The notes: generated by a model not told the origin, from the sequence alone. DNA of 64,000 nt from Gordonia terrae (GCF_001698225.1 NZ_CP016594.1:4030001-4094000); one strand, 5' to 3'; positions 27,981 through 36,853 are shown, numbered from the stretch's first letter. Numbers and translations are program-made.

Positions 27981-29417
27981 TCACCCGAACAGCACCCCCG
28001 GATTGAGCAACCCCCGCGGGTCGAGTGCCGTTTTGATCGCGCGCATGGTCGCGAGATCGGTGGTGTCGCGGCCGAGGTGGGTCCAGGCCACCTTCGCGCG
28101 CCCGATGCCGTGCTCGGCGCTGATACTGCCACCGTTGGCGGCGACGATCCCGAACGCGGCGTCCGTCACGGCAGTCGTCTGTTCCGCCGGGACGTCGAGC
28201 AGATTGACGTGGATGTTGCCGTCGCCGATGTGTCCGAAGAGAATCGGCCGGCAGGGGAAGGGGTCGTGGACGCCGACCCGGGACAGTTCCGCGAACGCCT
28301 CGGGCAGGGCTCTGATCGGCACCGAGATGTCGAGTTTGACGACCGGCGTCGAACTGGAGCGGGCGATGGCCTCGGTGTGACCTTCGCGACCGGCCCAGAG
28401 TGCGCGGGCGGGCGCCGGCTCGAGCACGGCATCGATGATCCCGGCGGTGGCGTCGAGGAGTTCGGTTGTCGCCGACTCGATGTCACCGGTTCCCGACAGC
28501 TCCACGAGGACGTAGAACGGTCCGGACGTCGTGGTCGGTCGCCGATGCCCGTGCCGAGCCACGAGCTCGACACCGGCGTCGGTCATCAGTTCGGCGGCCT
28601 CGACTGTCAGCCCCGCCGACGCCGCCGCGCCGAGCAACTCGACGGCGTTCTCGACACGTTCGACCGACGCGACCGTGGCGGCCGCAGGCGGTGCGACGAG
28701 CCTGAACAGAACGCGGGTGATCACCGCGAGGGTTCCTTCACTCCCGGCGAGGAGAGACGGGAGGTCGTATCCCACGTTGTCCTTGACCAGCGAGGTCCAT
28801 CTGCGCAGGACGCTGCCGTCCGCGAGGACCGCCTCGATCCCCCGGATCTGCGATCTCGCATTGCCCCGGCGGATCATCCGCGTGCCACCGGCATTGGTCG
28901 ACACCACCCCGCCCGCGGTCGCGCTCTGCCGGGAGGCGAGGTCGACGCCGAACGCCAGACCGGACTGTCTCGCCCGGTCATCGATCGACTCGACGGTCGC
29001 GCCGGCCTGGACGCCGACGCAACGGCCGACGGTGTCCACGTCGTCGATGTCGGTCATCCGCACCGTCGACAGCACGATCAGCGGATCTGCCGACCCGTCG
29101 CGCGCCGGTGGTACCGAACCGCCGACGAGCCCGGTGTTGCCGCCCTGTACGCAGATCCGCACCCCCGAGCGGGCGCACCCGGCGACCACGCGCGAGACCT
29201 CGTCGGTGGTACGGGGGCGGACTACCGCGTCGGCCCCACCGCGGTACCGGCCGGTCCAGTCGGTCAGGAAGCCGGCCATCGCGCCGGGGTCGGTGAGGAC
29301 ATTCGTCTCGCCGACGATCTCCCGGAGCGAGGTCAGGACTCCGTCGATCTCCGCCGGCGGGATTGGGTCGGGATCGCCCCGACGAGAACCGAGATCGTCA
29401 GGACCGTGGGAACGCAT
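27981..29417 (-). CDS. FAD-binding (PCMH/VAO) oxidoreductase, D-lactate or 2-hydroxyacid dehydrogenase type
   Basis: A 478-residue flavoprotein with the VAO fold. The FAD-binding N-terminal half shows CVQGGNTGLVGGSVP and the family motif ATAGGVVSTNAGGTRMIRRG. The C-terminal FAD-oxidase domain contains FGHIGDGNIHVNLL and SAEHGIGRAK, which supply the metal/substrate residues of D-2-hydroxyglutarate and D-lactate dehydrogenases. It oxidises a D-2-hydroxy acid to the 2-oxo acid, with electrons passing to an unknown acceptor. The assigned start (29417) overlaps the preceding SDR-like gene by 20 bases, so the two are probably co-transcribed, though a later start is possible. Confidence 0.87.
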   Translation of the reverse strand: MRSHGPDDLGSRRGDPDPIPPAEIDGVLTSLREIVGETNVLTDPGAMAGFLTDWTGRYRGGADAVVRPRTTDEVSRVVAGCARSGVRICVQGGNTGLVGGSVPPARDGSADPLIVLSTVRMTDIDDVDTVGRCVGVQAGATVESIDDRARQSGLAFGVDLASRQSATAGGVVSTNAGGTRMIRRGNARSQIRGIEAVLADGSVLRRWTSLVKDNVGYDLPSLLAGSEGTLAVITRVLFRLVAPPAAATVASVERVENAVELLGAAASAGLTVEAAELMTDAGVELVARHGHRRPTTTSGPFYVLVELSGTGDIESATTELLDATAGIIDAVLEPAPARALWAGREGHTEAIARSSSTPVVKLDISVPIRALPEAFAELSRVGVHDPFPCRPILFGHIGDGNIHVNLLDVPAEQTTAVTDAAFGIVAANGGSISAEHGIGRAKVAWTHLGRDTTDLATMRAIKTALDPRGLLNPGVLFG

Positions 29418-30051
29418 CGAGGATCGGGGTGTCGCCGTCGTTGAACTCGATCACCTCGTGCACCGACGCGGGATGGCCGATCACGGCGGCCGCGACCTGG
29501 GCGACATTGTCACGGCTGACCTCGTCACCCTCGACCCGGTCGCCGCCGAGCGTGATGCTGCCGCTGCCGTCCTCGTCGGTCAGCTTGCTGGGCCCGAGGA
29601 TCGTCCAGTCGAGTTCGGTGGATTTCAGGTACCTGTCCGCGGCCGCCTTGGCCTCGGCATAGGCGTGGAATGAGTTGTCCTCGGGCACACCGTGATCGGG
29701 TCCGGCGCCGAAGTAGGACACCATCACGTACCGGCGAACCCCGGCGCGCACGGCCGCGTCCATGGACCGGATCGCGGCATCCCGGTCGACGGCATACGTC
29801 CGCGACGCATCCCCGCCGCCGGCGCCCGCGGTCCACACCACGGCGTCGTGGCCGGAGATCGCGGTCGCGATGCCGGTGGTGTCGAGGGTCTCGACGTCGG
29901 CGACCACGGGTGTGGCGCCGGTGTCCGCGACGTCCTCGGCGTGTTCCGGATTGCGGATGATCGAGGTCACCTCGTCGCCGCGGGCCGCCAGAATTCTGGC
30001 CAGCCGCAACGCGATCTTGCCGTGTCCGCCGATGATCGCCACTCGAGTCAC
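29398..30051 (-). CDS. NAD(P)-binding epimerase-like protein (atypical SDR)
   Basis: A 217-residue Rossmann protein. The nucleotide motif is AIIGGHGKIALRLA, followed by VRRYVMVSYFGAG and an AYAEAKAAADRYL helix in the place of the YxxxK motif. It belongs to the NAD(P)H-binding NmrA/YwnB-like group of unclear substrate. The GTG at 30049-30051 (reading MTRVAIIGGHG) is chosen because GAGGATCGAA lies immediately upstream. An open frame continues upstream without family similarity. It probably forms an operon with the overlapping FAD oxidoreductase gene. Confidence 0.8.
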   Translation of the reverse strand: MTRVAIIGGHGKIALRLARILAARGDEVTSIIRNPEHAEDVADTGATPVVADVETLDTTGIATAISGHDAVVWTAGAGGGDASRTYAVDRDAAIRSMDAAVRAGVRRYVMVSYFGAGPDHGVPEDNSFHAYAEAKAAADRYLKSTELDWTILGPSKLTDEDGSGSITLGGDRVEGDEVSRDNVAQVAAAVIGHPASVHEVIEFNDGDTPILDAFPRS

Positions 30052-30149
30052 TTCGATCCTCACTTTCGGTTGTCTGCTTGTGCCGTCGCCAGTCTCGTAC
30101 CCAATCCAACGTACGCACATGCGCTGGGCCGGCCCATTTCCTGCGGACA

Positions 30150-30193
30150 CGACTCCGCCCCGGTGCCGAAACGTGGGCGCCGGGGCGGAGTCG
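30150..30193. terminator. Large hairpin downstream of the GlsB-like gene
   Basis: CGACTCCGCCCCGG pairs perfectly with CCGGGGCGGAGTCG (14 bp) around a 16-base loop. No U-tract follows on either strand. It could be a U-less actinobacterial terminator separating the gene at 30218 from the minus-strand gene ending downstream, or an RNA-stabilising element. Confidence 0.6.
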
Positions 30194-30217
30194 GGCTGTA
30201 CGGGTCCGAAGAGACCT

Positions 30218-30493
30218 CTAGACGCGGGTACGGCCGCGTCCGGTCACCAGCTTGACGAGGAACAGCAAGATGCACGCACCGGCCAGACAGGTGATGAAGC
30301 TGAAGATCCACCCTCCGCCCTCGACGTCGACCCCGAACAGGGTCAGCAACCAGCCGCCGAGGAGGCCGCCGATGACACCCACCACGATGTTGAGGATGAT
30401 CCCCTGCTGCGCATCGGTCTTCATGATCTTGCTGGCGATCCAGCCGGCCAGTCCACCGATGATGATCCACGCGATGATGCCAATTCCCAGCAT
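30218..30493 (-). CDS. GlsB/YeaQ/YmgE family stress-response membrane protein
   Basis: A 91-residue hydrophobic protein with three membrane helices (GIIAWIIIGGLAGWIASKIM, NIVVGVIGGLLGGWLLTL, WIFSFITCLAGACILLFLV). The G-G-LAGW and GxxGGxxGG motifs define the family of transglycosylase-associated proteins. It sits in the cytoplasmic membrane and its role is not established beyond induction under stress in other bacteria. It has its own promoter gap upstream and a hairpin after it, so it is probably monocistronic. Confidence 0.9.
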   Translation of the reverse strand: MLGIGIIAWIIIGGLAGWIASKIMKTDAQQGIILNIVVGVIGGLLGGWLLTLFGVDVEGGGWIFSFITCLAGACILLFLVKLVTGRGRTRV

Positions 30494-30703
30494 GTCTACC
30501 TCCTGAGGTTCGTCGTTGATCCGTTGTGTGCGACTCGTTTGGGATCGCGAAGATCCCTCGAATCGCTACAAATCGGAACGTACCCAGGCATGCAGCGGTT
30601 GAAACAGCCTCCGCGTGAAATGTGTACACATCGAGACCGGACCCGTCACCGGATCGAGACCAGGGCAGGCCGAGACCAGGGCGGACGACTCAGGACAGCC
30701 GGC

Positions 30704-31147
30704 TCAGGGGCAGGTCACCTTGATCTCGTACGACTTGGTCACCTTCTCGGTCGGGTTGGCCAGATCGATGCCCGAGGCCTCACCGCTCACCGTGTACGTG
30801 TCACCGTCCTTGGTGACGTCGGCACTGCCCTCTCCTACACCCTTCTGATAGCCCAGGGTCACCCCGTCGAGCGAACCCAGACCCACCGATTCGACCTCGG
30901 GCGAGTCACCCGAGGTCAGGACGACGCCGATACCCGAGCCCCCACCCGAGCCGATCCCGATGGTCACCTTGCCCGCGGCGTCGGTGCAGCCGACCGTCTT
31001 GTCCGCCAGTTCCAGTTCCTTGCCGTCGACGGTCACGGTGGCCTCCGCGTCGGTGCCACCCGAGGCCGAGTCGTCGGAACCGCATGCGGTGAGGGCGACG
31101 GCCAGTGCCGCGGCGCCGAGAACCGAAGTGATGTGCACTTTGCGCAT
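30704..31147 (-). CDS. LpqH-like (19-kDa antigen family) lipoprotein
   Basis: A 147-residue secreted lipoprotein. The signal peptide MRKVHITSVLGAAALAVALTAC ends in the lipobox LTAC, so Cys22 would be lipidated. A Gly/Ser-rich stretch follows, then a beta-rich domain with two Cys (VGCTDAAG and the C-terminal VTCP) that can form the conserved disulfide of the LpqH family. LpqH is a cell-surface glyco-lipoprotein of mycobacteria with no known enzyme activity. The ATG at 31145-31147 follows AGGAGACC. The longer upstream frame does not look like a signal peptide. Confidence 0.82.
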   Translation of the reverse strand: MRKVHITSVLGAAALAVALTACGSDDSASGGTDAEATVTVDGKELELADKTVGCTDAAGKVTIGIGSGGGSGIGVVLTSGDSPEVESVGLGSLDGVTLGYQKGVGEGSADVTKDGDTYTVSGEASGIDLANPTEKVTKSYEIKVTCP

Positions 31148-31230
31148 GATGGGAGGTCTCCTGAGGAGTCGACGAGGTGCCACCGGTCGGCGGCTGAGAT
31201 GAATTTAGACGCCTGAGCTGCGGTTCGGCG

Positions 31231-32124
31231 TCAGTTGATCGAATGGGCGAGGGAACTCGCCGTGGTCGCGGAGAGTTTGGCGTCGGCCTCGACCATGACC
31301 GCGCGGGTGAGGTCGCGGAGCTGCTCGTAGTGCCCGTGGTAGCCGTACTTCGCGTGCACGCTGGGCCACGACGCGAACTCGGCGGCCGCACCGATCGCGT
31401 TGGCCTCGTGCACGTACGCGGGTAGGACGTTCTGGATGGTGGGGTCCCGACGGAGTCGCCGCACCGTGTCCTGGTGGAGTGCCGATCCGGCACGGTACTT
31501 GGTGATCACGACCCCCAACTCGACGATGTCGCGCCCCAGTTCGGCGCCGAAACCGGCGACCTGCCGCTGGACGTGTGGGATCGCGTACGTGGACAACACA
31601 TCGGGGATCGTCGGGATCAGGTACCCGCCGGCCATGGCCAGGCCGTTGAGACTGAACGGTCCGACGTTGGGCGGGCAGTCGATGAGGATGTAGTCGTACC
31701 TGCCGGCAACCGGGTCGAGGACGTTTCCCAAGACCTCGACGGCCGCCAGGTGATCGTCGGCCGCGACCCGATGGGCGCTCAGCTCCTCGGCCAGTTCGAT
31801 GAGGTCCAGCGAGGACGGCAGCAGGTCGATCCCGGTCAGTCCGCTGACGGTCGAGATGTCGCGCTGCACGCTGCTCTCGAGATCGAAGTCCCGGGTGCCG
31901 TCGAGTACGTCGGCGAACAGTGTCGCGACGGTCTGCCGTCGCGCATTGCACGCGAGCCAGCGCTCCTCCCCGATCATCATGGTCGTCAGGTTCGTCTGCG
32001 CGTCCAGGTCGACGAGAAGGACCTTCTTACCGAAGACGCCGGCGAGAAAATCGGCGAGCGCTCCGGTGAGCGTGGTTTTCCCGACCCCGCCCTTGAGGCT
32101 GATGGTCGCGATCACCGTCGGCAT
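31231..32124 (-). CDS. Second orphan ParA-family ATPase
   Basis: A 297-residue ParA with SLKGGVGKTTLTGALADFL (deviant Walker A), VLLVDLDAQTN and ILIDCPPNVG. It is longer than the ParA at 13844-14632 and more like plasmid or membrane-system partition ATPases. It lacks an adjacent ParB or CopG partner and no plasmid genes are nearby. The start ATG at 32122-32124 gives MPTVIATISLKGG. The gene is followed by the lipoprotein gene in the same orientation, with 83 bases between them. A role in positioning a cellular cargo is inferred; it could also be a relic of an integrated plasmid. Confidence 0.85.
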   Translation of the reverse strand: MPTVIATISLKGGVGKTTLTGALADFLAGVFGKKVLLVDLDAQTNLTTMMIGEERWLACNARRQTVATLFADVLDGTRDFDLESSVQRDISTVSGLTGIDLLPSSLDLIELAEELSAHRVAADDHLAAVEVLGNVLDPVAGRYDYILIDCPPNVGPFSLNGLAMAGGYLIPTIPDVLSTYAIPHVQRQVAGFGAELGRDIVELGVVITKYRAGSALHQDTVRRLRRDPTIQNVLPAYVHEANAIGAAAEFASWPSVHAKYGYHGHYEQLRDLTRAVMVEADAKLSATTASSLAHSIN

Positions 32125-32479
32125 GATGTCCCCGGTCTGCTCGGTCGTCGTGCGTCGCGAGTCAGATTACCGAGCCGACGCCGAGGCCACCGGGCGTAAT
32201 CGGAACCCCGTCCGCCGGAGGTCGCCCCGTCGGGAGTCCTCGATCCGAAGTCCCGCGGTCGAGATGGGGTCCGGCGAACCTGGCGAGCCCATTCTGCGAG
32301 AATTCTCCGAATCTGTGACAATGTTCGCGTCGAGAGTATTGATGGGTTATTTCGGTGAATTCGATATCCGTATTCGGAATTGGATGAGAAACGATCATCG
32401 AAACAAAGCCTCGAATTCGGCGACGTGCGAACTCTCGTGAGCACCGACCCGCAGAATTCCCACGTGGAAGGACAACCGT
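32125..32479 (+). promoter_or_regulatory. AT-richer divergent region between parA-like and secreted-protein genes
   Basis: This is a 355-base gap. From about 32280 to 32420 it is markedly AT-richer than the rest of the window (for example GAATTCGATATCCGTATTCG). Several GAATTC/GAATTCT stretches are present. It most likely carries the promoter of the secreted protein gene. No ORF with family similarity was seen. Confidence 0.5.
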
Positions 32480-33121
32480 ATGAGTATCCGAGTCCGAAAG
32501 GTCACCGCCGGCCTGGCGGTCTGCGCCGCGGCGGCGTTCGGCGCCGCCCTGGCCCCCGTCGCCGACGCCGCGCCGGCCGATGTCACCGCAACACCGTCCG
32601 TGTCCGGGAACACCGTGACGCTGACGGTCACGAACAATGCGGGCAAGCGCATCGGCTGCGAGATCGTCGGCGTCCCGGCCGGCGGCGCCCCGACCAACGT
32701 AGTCTTCGGATACCAGACCCCCGAGGAGCTTGGCGCGCTGATCACCACCGGATCGTCGAAGTCGTTGCCGCTGCGGATTTCTCAGGGCACTCCGCCTGCC
32801 CCGACCGGAACGACGACGATCCCGGACGGTGTTTACGACATCTACTGGGGCTGCACCACGATCACCCTGCCGCCGGGCACCGGGGCAGCCGAGGAGTTCT
32901 GGGGCACCAACCCACCGGTGACGGGAACGACCCCGACGGTCGCCGAGCCGATCCGGGTGACCGTGCCGGGCGGCGCGGCGACACCCCCGGCGCCGAAACC
33001 CGACGCCCCGGCCGCCCCCGGTCTGCCGACCATCCCGGGGCTGCCGAACATTCCCGGACTCCCCGAGATCCAATTGCCCGCGGAAATCTGCACGACGTCG
33101 TCCTGCCTCCCCGTCGGATGA
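32480..33121 (+). CDS. Secreted protein with Pro-rich C-terminus, function unknown
   Basis: A 213-residue protein. The signal peptide (SIRVRKVTAGLAVCAAAAFGAA, cleavage probably after ADA near residue 30) is followed by an immunoglobulin-like beta domain (VSGNTVTLTVTNNAGKRIGCEI). A low-complexity C-terminus contains repeats GLPTIPGLPNIPGLPEI and a final disulfide-capable pair (EICTTSSC). Two more Cys in the main domain (GCEIV, WGCTT) may pair. I do not recognise a family; similar short secreted proteins occur in Gordonia and Rhodococcus. The AT-rich upstream region and ATG with AAGGACAACCGT upstream support the start. It is followed by a hairpin terminator. Confidence 0.75.
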   Translation: MSIRVRKVTAGLAVCAAAAFGAALAPVADAAPADVTATPSVSGNTVTLTVTNNAGKRIGCEIVGVPAGGAPTNVVFGYQTPEELGALITTGSSKSLPLRISQGTPPAPTGTTTIPDGVYDIYWGCTTITLPPGTGAAEEFWGTNPPVTGTTPTVAEPIRVTVPGGAATPPAPKPDAPAAPGLPTIPGLPNIPGLPEIQLPAEICTTSSCLPVG

Positions 33122-33128
33122 CCTGCCG

Positions 33129-33156
33129 GGTGTGACCGCTCGCCCGCGGTCACACC
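33129..33156 (+). terminator. Hairpin terminator after the secreted-protein gene
   Basis: GGTGTGACCGC and GCGGTCACACC form an 11-bp perfect stem with a six-base loop, starting eight bases after the stop codon. There is no long U-tract, so it is probably a U-poor terminator. Confidence 0.7.
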
Positions 33157-33246
33157 GGCGGAGTCTGTCACCGAAATCCGCGGTGTGTCCGATCGAATAT
33201 GTGCCGACAGCGGCCCGGTGAATCGTGCGCGGGCGAGGGCATGGCG

Positions 33247-33300
33247 CGAATCCGCGGATTCGTCACCGGGGATTCGCCGTCGAGATCACCGTGATCTCGA
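33247..33300. promoter_or_regulatory. Two perfect palindromes upstream of the membrane-protein cluster
   Basis: CGAATCCGCGGATTCG (33247-33262) is a 16-base palindrome. TCGAGATCAC-C-GTGATCTCGA (33280-33300) is a 21-base palindrome with a one-base centre. Both lie 100-155 bases before the gene at 33401. They resemble dimeric repressor operators; no regulator gene is adjacent. Confidence 0.55.
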
Positions 33301-33400
33301 TTCGCCGCGACCGGCGGCGAAGGGGGTCTCACCGGGCGAGTGATGACCGGTTTGGGCAATGCACTTCCGGGACCCGGGTGCGGTTGTGCATACTTCGACC

Positions 33401-35236
33401 ATGCCAACATCCGATGTCACGCCTCTGCATCTCGCGGCCGAAGGCGGCGGGGCGGCGCTCGATCAGGTCTTCCTGATGTCCGCGGTGGCCGCCGTCGTGT
33501 CGATCGGTCTGCTCTGGATCGGATACCTGCACCGCACACGCAAGATCACCTGGCTGACGACGTTGTCCGAGTGGGCCGCGCGCCGCGTGAACCGGCCGCC
33601 GTGGGCGGCCCTGCCGATCTTCCTGTTCACCAGCACGATCATCTGCGCCCTGTTCGGCTTCCTCTGGGATGTGAGTCTGCACATCGGCGATGGCCGCGAC
33701 GAGGGACCGCTCGCGAACCCCGCGCACTACTTCATCCTGGTGGGCCTGTTCCTGCTGTTCATCTCCGGCATGCTGTCGGTGTTCCTGCCGTTCGACAAAC
33801 CCGGCCGCTCGGCGGTCCGGATCACGCGCCACTGGTATGCGCCGGTCGGTGGAATCCTGTTGGCCGGCTGTGGTTTCTACGCGTTGCTGGGATTCCCGCT
33901 CGACGACGTCTGGCACCGGATCTTCGGCCAGGACGTCACACTGTGGGGGCCGACGCACCTGATGCTGATCGGCGGCGCGGGTCTGTCGCTGATCGCGGTC
34001 GTGATCCTCGACCGGGAGGGGCGGGCCGCGATGGGTCCCGACGCCCCGCAGGACGGGCGGAGTCAGTGGCTCGTACGCTGCCTGGCCTTCGGCGGACTGG
34101 TGATCGGGATGTCGGTGTTCCAGATCGAATACGACTTCGGTGTCGAGCAGTTCCGTCTCGTCCTGCAGCCCATGATGATCGCCGGCGCCGGCGCATTCGC
34201 GCTCGTGGCCGCCCGGATCAGCCTGGGGCCGGGCGCGGCGCTCGTCGCGGCGGTGTTCGCGATCCTGTTGCGCGGTGTCGTCGCCGTCGTCGTCGGACCG
34301 GCTCTGGGCGCACCGATCAACGTGTTCCCGCTCTACCTGGGCGCGGCCGTGGTCATCGAGCTGCTCGCGCTGACCCCCCTCCTCAAACGCCGGGTGCTCT
34401 TCGGCGCGGTGGCCGGTCTGGGCGTCGCGACTCTCGGGCTCTGGATCGAGTCGTGGTGGATCGCCGCGGCCTATCCGTTCCCGTGGGTCACCGGAATGTG
34501 GGGCGAGGCACTGGCCATGGCCATCCCGGTGGGGGTCGTCGCCGGAGTGTGCGGCGGACTGCTCGGCCTCGTCAGCGTCGGCGAACGACTCCCCCGACGC
34601 TGGATCAGTGTCACCGCCGTCGTGCTCTCGGTCCTGGTGATCGGCGGCGCCGTCGCCAACGGGCTGCGGGTCTCGGTGCCCGCGGACACCACCGCGCGCA
34701 TCGTCCTGACCCCCACCGGCCCCAACGCGGCCGCCGAGCAGAACGTCACCGCAGAGGTCTTCCTCAACCCGACCGACGCACTCAGCGGTGACCCGGAATG
34801 GGTGACGCTGATGTCCTGGCAGGGCGGGATCGACAACGACCGCGGCATCGTCATCGACCGCCTCGAGCGGGTGGGCCCCAACCGGTTCCGGTCCACCGAA
34901 CCGATGCCGGTGTCGGGATCGTGGAAGACCATCCTGCGGGTGCAGGACGGGACCACCATGGCCGGTGTACCCGTCTACCTCCCGGCGGATCCCGCGATCG
35001 GCGCGGAAGGCGAACCGGCGCAACAGACGTCGACGAAGCCGTTCGTCGCGGAGATCTCGATCCTGCAGCGCGAGCGCACCTTCGACTACCCGTCGTGGCT
35101 GTTCGGTGCCGCGTCCCTGGTGGTTCTCGTGTGCTCGCTGCTGCTCATCGCCGCACTCTCCTGGGGGGCCGGCCGGGTGAACGCCCGCGAGGCGACCTCG
35201 GGCGCACGGGAGCCAGAGCTCCAGCCGCAGCCGTGA
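33401..35236 (+). CDS. Large polytopic membrane protein with extracytoplasmic C-terminal domain, unknown
   Basis: A 611-residue protein with about eleven helices in the first 435 residues, then a soluble domain (~440-565) rich in beta strands (RVSVPADTTARIVL ... MAGVPVYLPADPAI), then a final helix. Conserved-looking polar residues inside helices include FLWDVSLHIGDGRDEG, NPAHYFILVG, FDKPGR, and GPTHLMLIGG, suggesting metal or cofactor ligands (His, Asp) in the membrane. I do not recognise the family with certainty. Its stop overlaps the next start (GTGA), and the third gene overlaps the second, so the three form one operon. Confidence 0.7.
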   Translation: MPTSDVTPLHLAAEGGGAALDQVFLMSAVAAVVSIGLLWIGYLHRTRKITWLTTLSEWAARRVNRPPWAALPIFLFTSTIICALFGFLWDVSLHIGDGRDEGPLANPAHYFILVGLFLLFISGMLSVFLPFDKPGRSAVRITRHWYAPVGGILLAGCGFYALLGFPLDDVWHRIFGQDVTLWGPTHLMLIGGAGLSLIAVVILDREGRAAMGPDAPQDGRSQWLVRCLAFGGLVIGMSVFQIEYDFGVEQFRLVLQPMMIAGAGAFALVAARISLGPGAALVAAVFAILLRGVVAVVVGPALGAPINVFPLYLGAAVVIELLALTPLLKRRVLFGAVAGLGVATLGLWIESWWIAAAYPFPWVTGMWGEALAMAIPVGVVAGVCGGLLGLVSVGERLPRRWISVTAVVLSVLVIGGAVANGLRVSVPADTTARIVLTPTGPNAAAEQNVTAEVFLNPTDALSGDPEWVTLMSWQGGIDNDRGIVIDRLERVGPNRFRSTEPMPVSGSWKTILRVQDGTTMAGVPVYLPADPAIGAEGEPAQQTSTKPFVAEISILQRERTFDYPSWLFGAASLVVLVCSLLLIAALSWGAGRVNAREATSGAREPELQPQP

Positions 35237-35493
35237 CCGGTTCCGCGGCGGCCCTTGCCGTCCACCATCTCGCCACCCATCCGCTCGTGCTGGCCCTGCC
35301 GGCCGTGATCCCCGCGTTCCTGCTGGTGGGCGTCATCGTCACGATCGCGATCCTCGACCGCCGTCGCGGGGACGAGGACGAGGACGACGGTGACGCCGCC
35401 GGCACCGGTGGCGTCGATCACTCCACCGACCCGGATCCCACCGCTCCCCCGACCCGGAACGAGGCCGATGACCCCGCCCGCGAGGCCGACTGA
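35233..35493 (+). CDS. Small single-helix membrane protein with acidic tail
   Basis: An 86-residue protein whose GTG overlaps the preceding stop (GTGA). One transmembrane helix (LALPAVIPAFLLVGVIVTIAIL) is followed by a short basic patch (DRRRG) and a long Asp/Glu/Pro-rich cytoplasmic tail. It is translationally coupled to both neighbours: its own 3' end overlaps the next gene's start by 26 bases. Its position between two polytopic membrane proteins suggests an accessory subunit. No family is recognised. Confidence 0.65.
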   Translation: MTGSAAALAVHHLATHPLVLALPAVIPAFLLVGVIVTIAILDRRRGDEDEDDGDAAGTGGVDHSTDPDPTAPPTRNEADDPAREAD

Positions 35494-36817
35494 CACTCTG
35501 CTCGCCCACGGACTGGGAGGTTCGGAATACCTGCCCGTTCCGCTGACCGCGGTGTTGATCGGCTGCGCGTGGGCACTGACGATCTCTTTCGCGATCATCG
35601 CCTTCGCCTGGCGCACACCGCGGTACGGACGACCCGACGCCGGCCGTGAGCTTCCGCCGTGGGTGACGACGACCGTGGACAACCGCTGGGTTCGCGGTGT
35701 GATCAGCGGACTCGCGGTGGTGCTCACCGCCTGGCTCATCGTCGCCGCCTTCGGGCCCGACACCGACGAGAACCCCCTGCCCGGCGCGTTCTACGTCCTG
35801 CTCTGGGTCGGCATGACCGTGCTGTCGGCGCTCCTCGGCCCGGTGTGGCGGTTGTTGTCGCCGGTCCGGACCGTCCTTCGCCTGGCGCAGGGCATCGCGG
35901 GCCCGCGTGTCGTCGGCCTGACGGACTATCCGCGACGTCTCGGGTGGTGGCCCGCAGCGCTGGGTCTCTTCGCCTTCGTCTGGCTGGAACTGGCGTCTCC
36001 GGACCCGAGTTCGGTGGCATCGGTGCGGATCTGGTTGATCTGCTACCTCGTGATCACCTTCGCCGGTGGCGTCGTCTTCGGACTGCGCTGGACTGATCGC
36101 GGCGACCCGTTCGCGGTGTACAGCACGGTCGCATCGCGTCTGTCCCCGTTCGCCCGGAACCGCGAGGGTCGGGTGATCGCCCGGAGTCCGATGAACTCGC
36201 TGACCACGCTGCCGGTGCTCCCGGGTACCGTCACGGTCCTCGCGATCCTGCTCGGCTCCACCGCCTTCGACAGTTTCTCGGCGATCCCGCTCTGGCGGGA
36301 TCTCGTCGCCGAGGGCGCGGGCGACAACCAGGTGATCGCCACCTGCTACTCGACCGCGGGCCTACTGGTGTTCATCGGCATCGTCGCGGCGACGTTCTGG
36401 ACGGCCGCCCGCGCCGTCGGCGGTGTGCAACCGGATCTCCGGCGCCGCCTGCCCGGCCTGATGGCGCACTCGCTCGTCCCGATCGTGATCGGCTACATCC
36501 TCGCCCACTACCTGCAGTCGCTGGTCGAGCAGGGCCAGGAGACCGTACTCGCACTGGGCGATCCGCTGGGGCGAGGCTGGAACGTGCTGTGGCTCAGCGA
36601 TGCCCATCCGGTCTACGTGATGTCGGACCATCCGACCGTCACCGTGACCCTCAAGGTGGCGTTCGTCCTCGGCGGGCACCTGCTGGGGGTCGCCGCCGCG
36701 CACGATGCGTCACTGCGGCTGCTACCGCGGAAGCACCAGCTGACCGGGCAGCTCACCATGATGGTGACGATGGTCTTCTACACGTTCCTCGGCCTGTACC
36801 TGTTGTTCGGCGGATGA
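35468..36817 (+). CDS. Polytopic membrane protein with His-containing helices (fenitrothion hydrolase-like annotation possible)
   Basis: A 449-residue protein with about ten transmembrane helices. His residues occur in the late helices and loops (GLMAHSLVPIVIGYILAHYLQSLVEQGQ, SDAHPVYVMSDHP, GGHLLGVAAAHDASLRLL), a pattern suggesting a metal site within the membrane. Proteins of this type are sometimes annotated as fenitrothion hydrolase (Fed) in databases, from memory; that activity cannot be read from the sequence. It overlaps the small membrane gene by 26 bases and completes the three-gene unit starting at 33401. Confidence 0.7.
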   Translation: MTPPARPTDTLLAHGLGGSEYLPVPLTAVLIGCAWALTISFAIIAFAWRTPRYGRPDAGRELPPWVTTTVDNRWVRGVISGLAVVLTAWLIVAAFGPDTDENPLPGAFYVLLWVGMTVLSALLGPVWRLLSPVRTVLRLAQGIAGPRVVGLTDYPRRLGWWPAALGLFAFVWLELASPDPSSVASVRIWLICYLVITFAGGVVFGLRWTDRGDPFAVYSTVASRLSPFARNREGRVIARSPMNSLTTLPVLPGTVTVLAILLGSTAFDSFSAIPLWRDLVAEGAGDNQVIATCYSTAGLLVFIGIVAATFWTAARAVGGVQPDLRRRLPGLMAHSLVPIVIGYILAHYLQSLVEQGQETVLALGDPLGRGWNVLWLSDAHPVYVMSDHPTVTVTLKVAFVLGGHLLGVAAAHDASLRLLPRKHQLTGQLTMMVTMVFYTFLGLYLLFGG

Positions 36818-36853
36818 GTTCGGCGGAGAGGTCCGCCGGTCGGTGGGCCGGGC

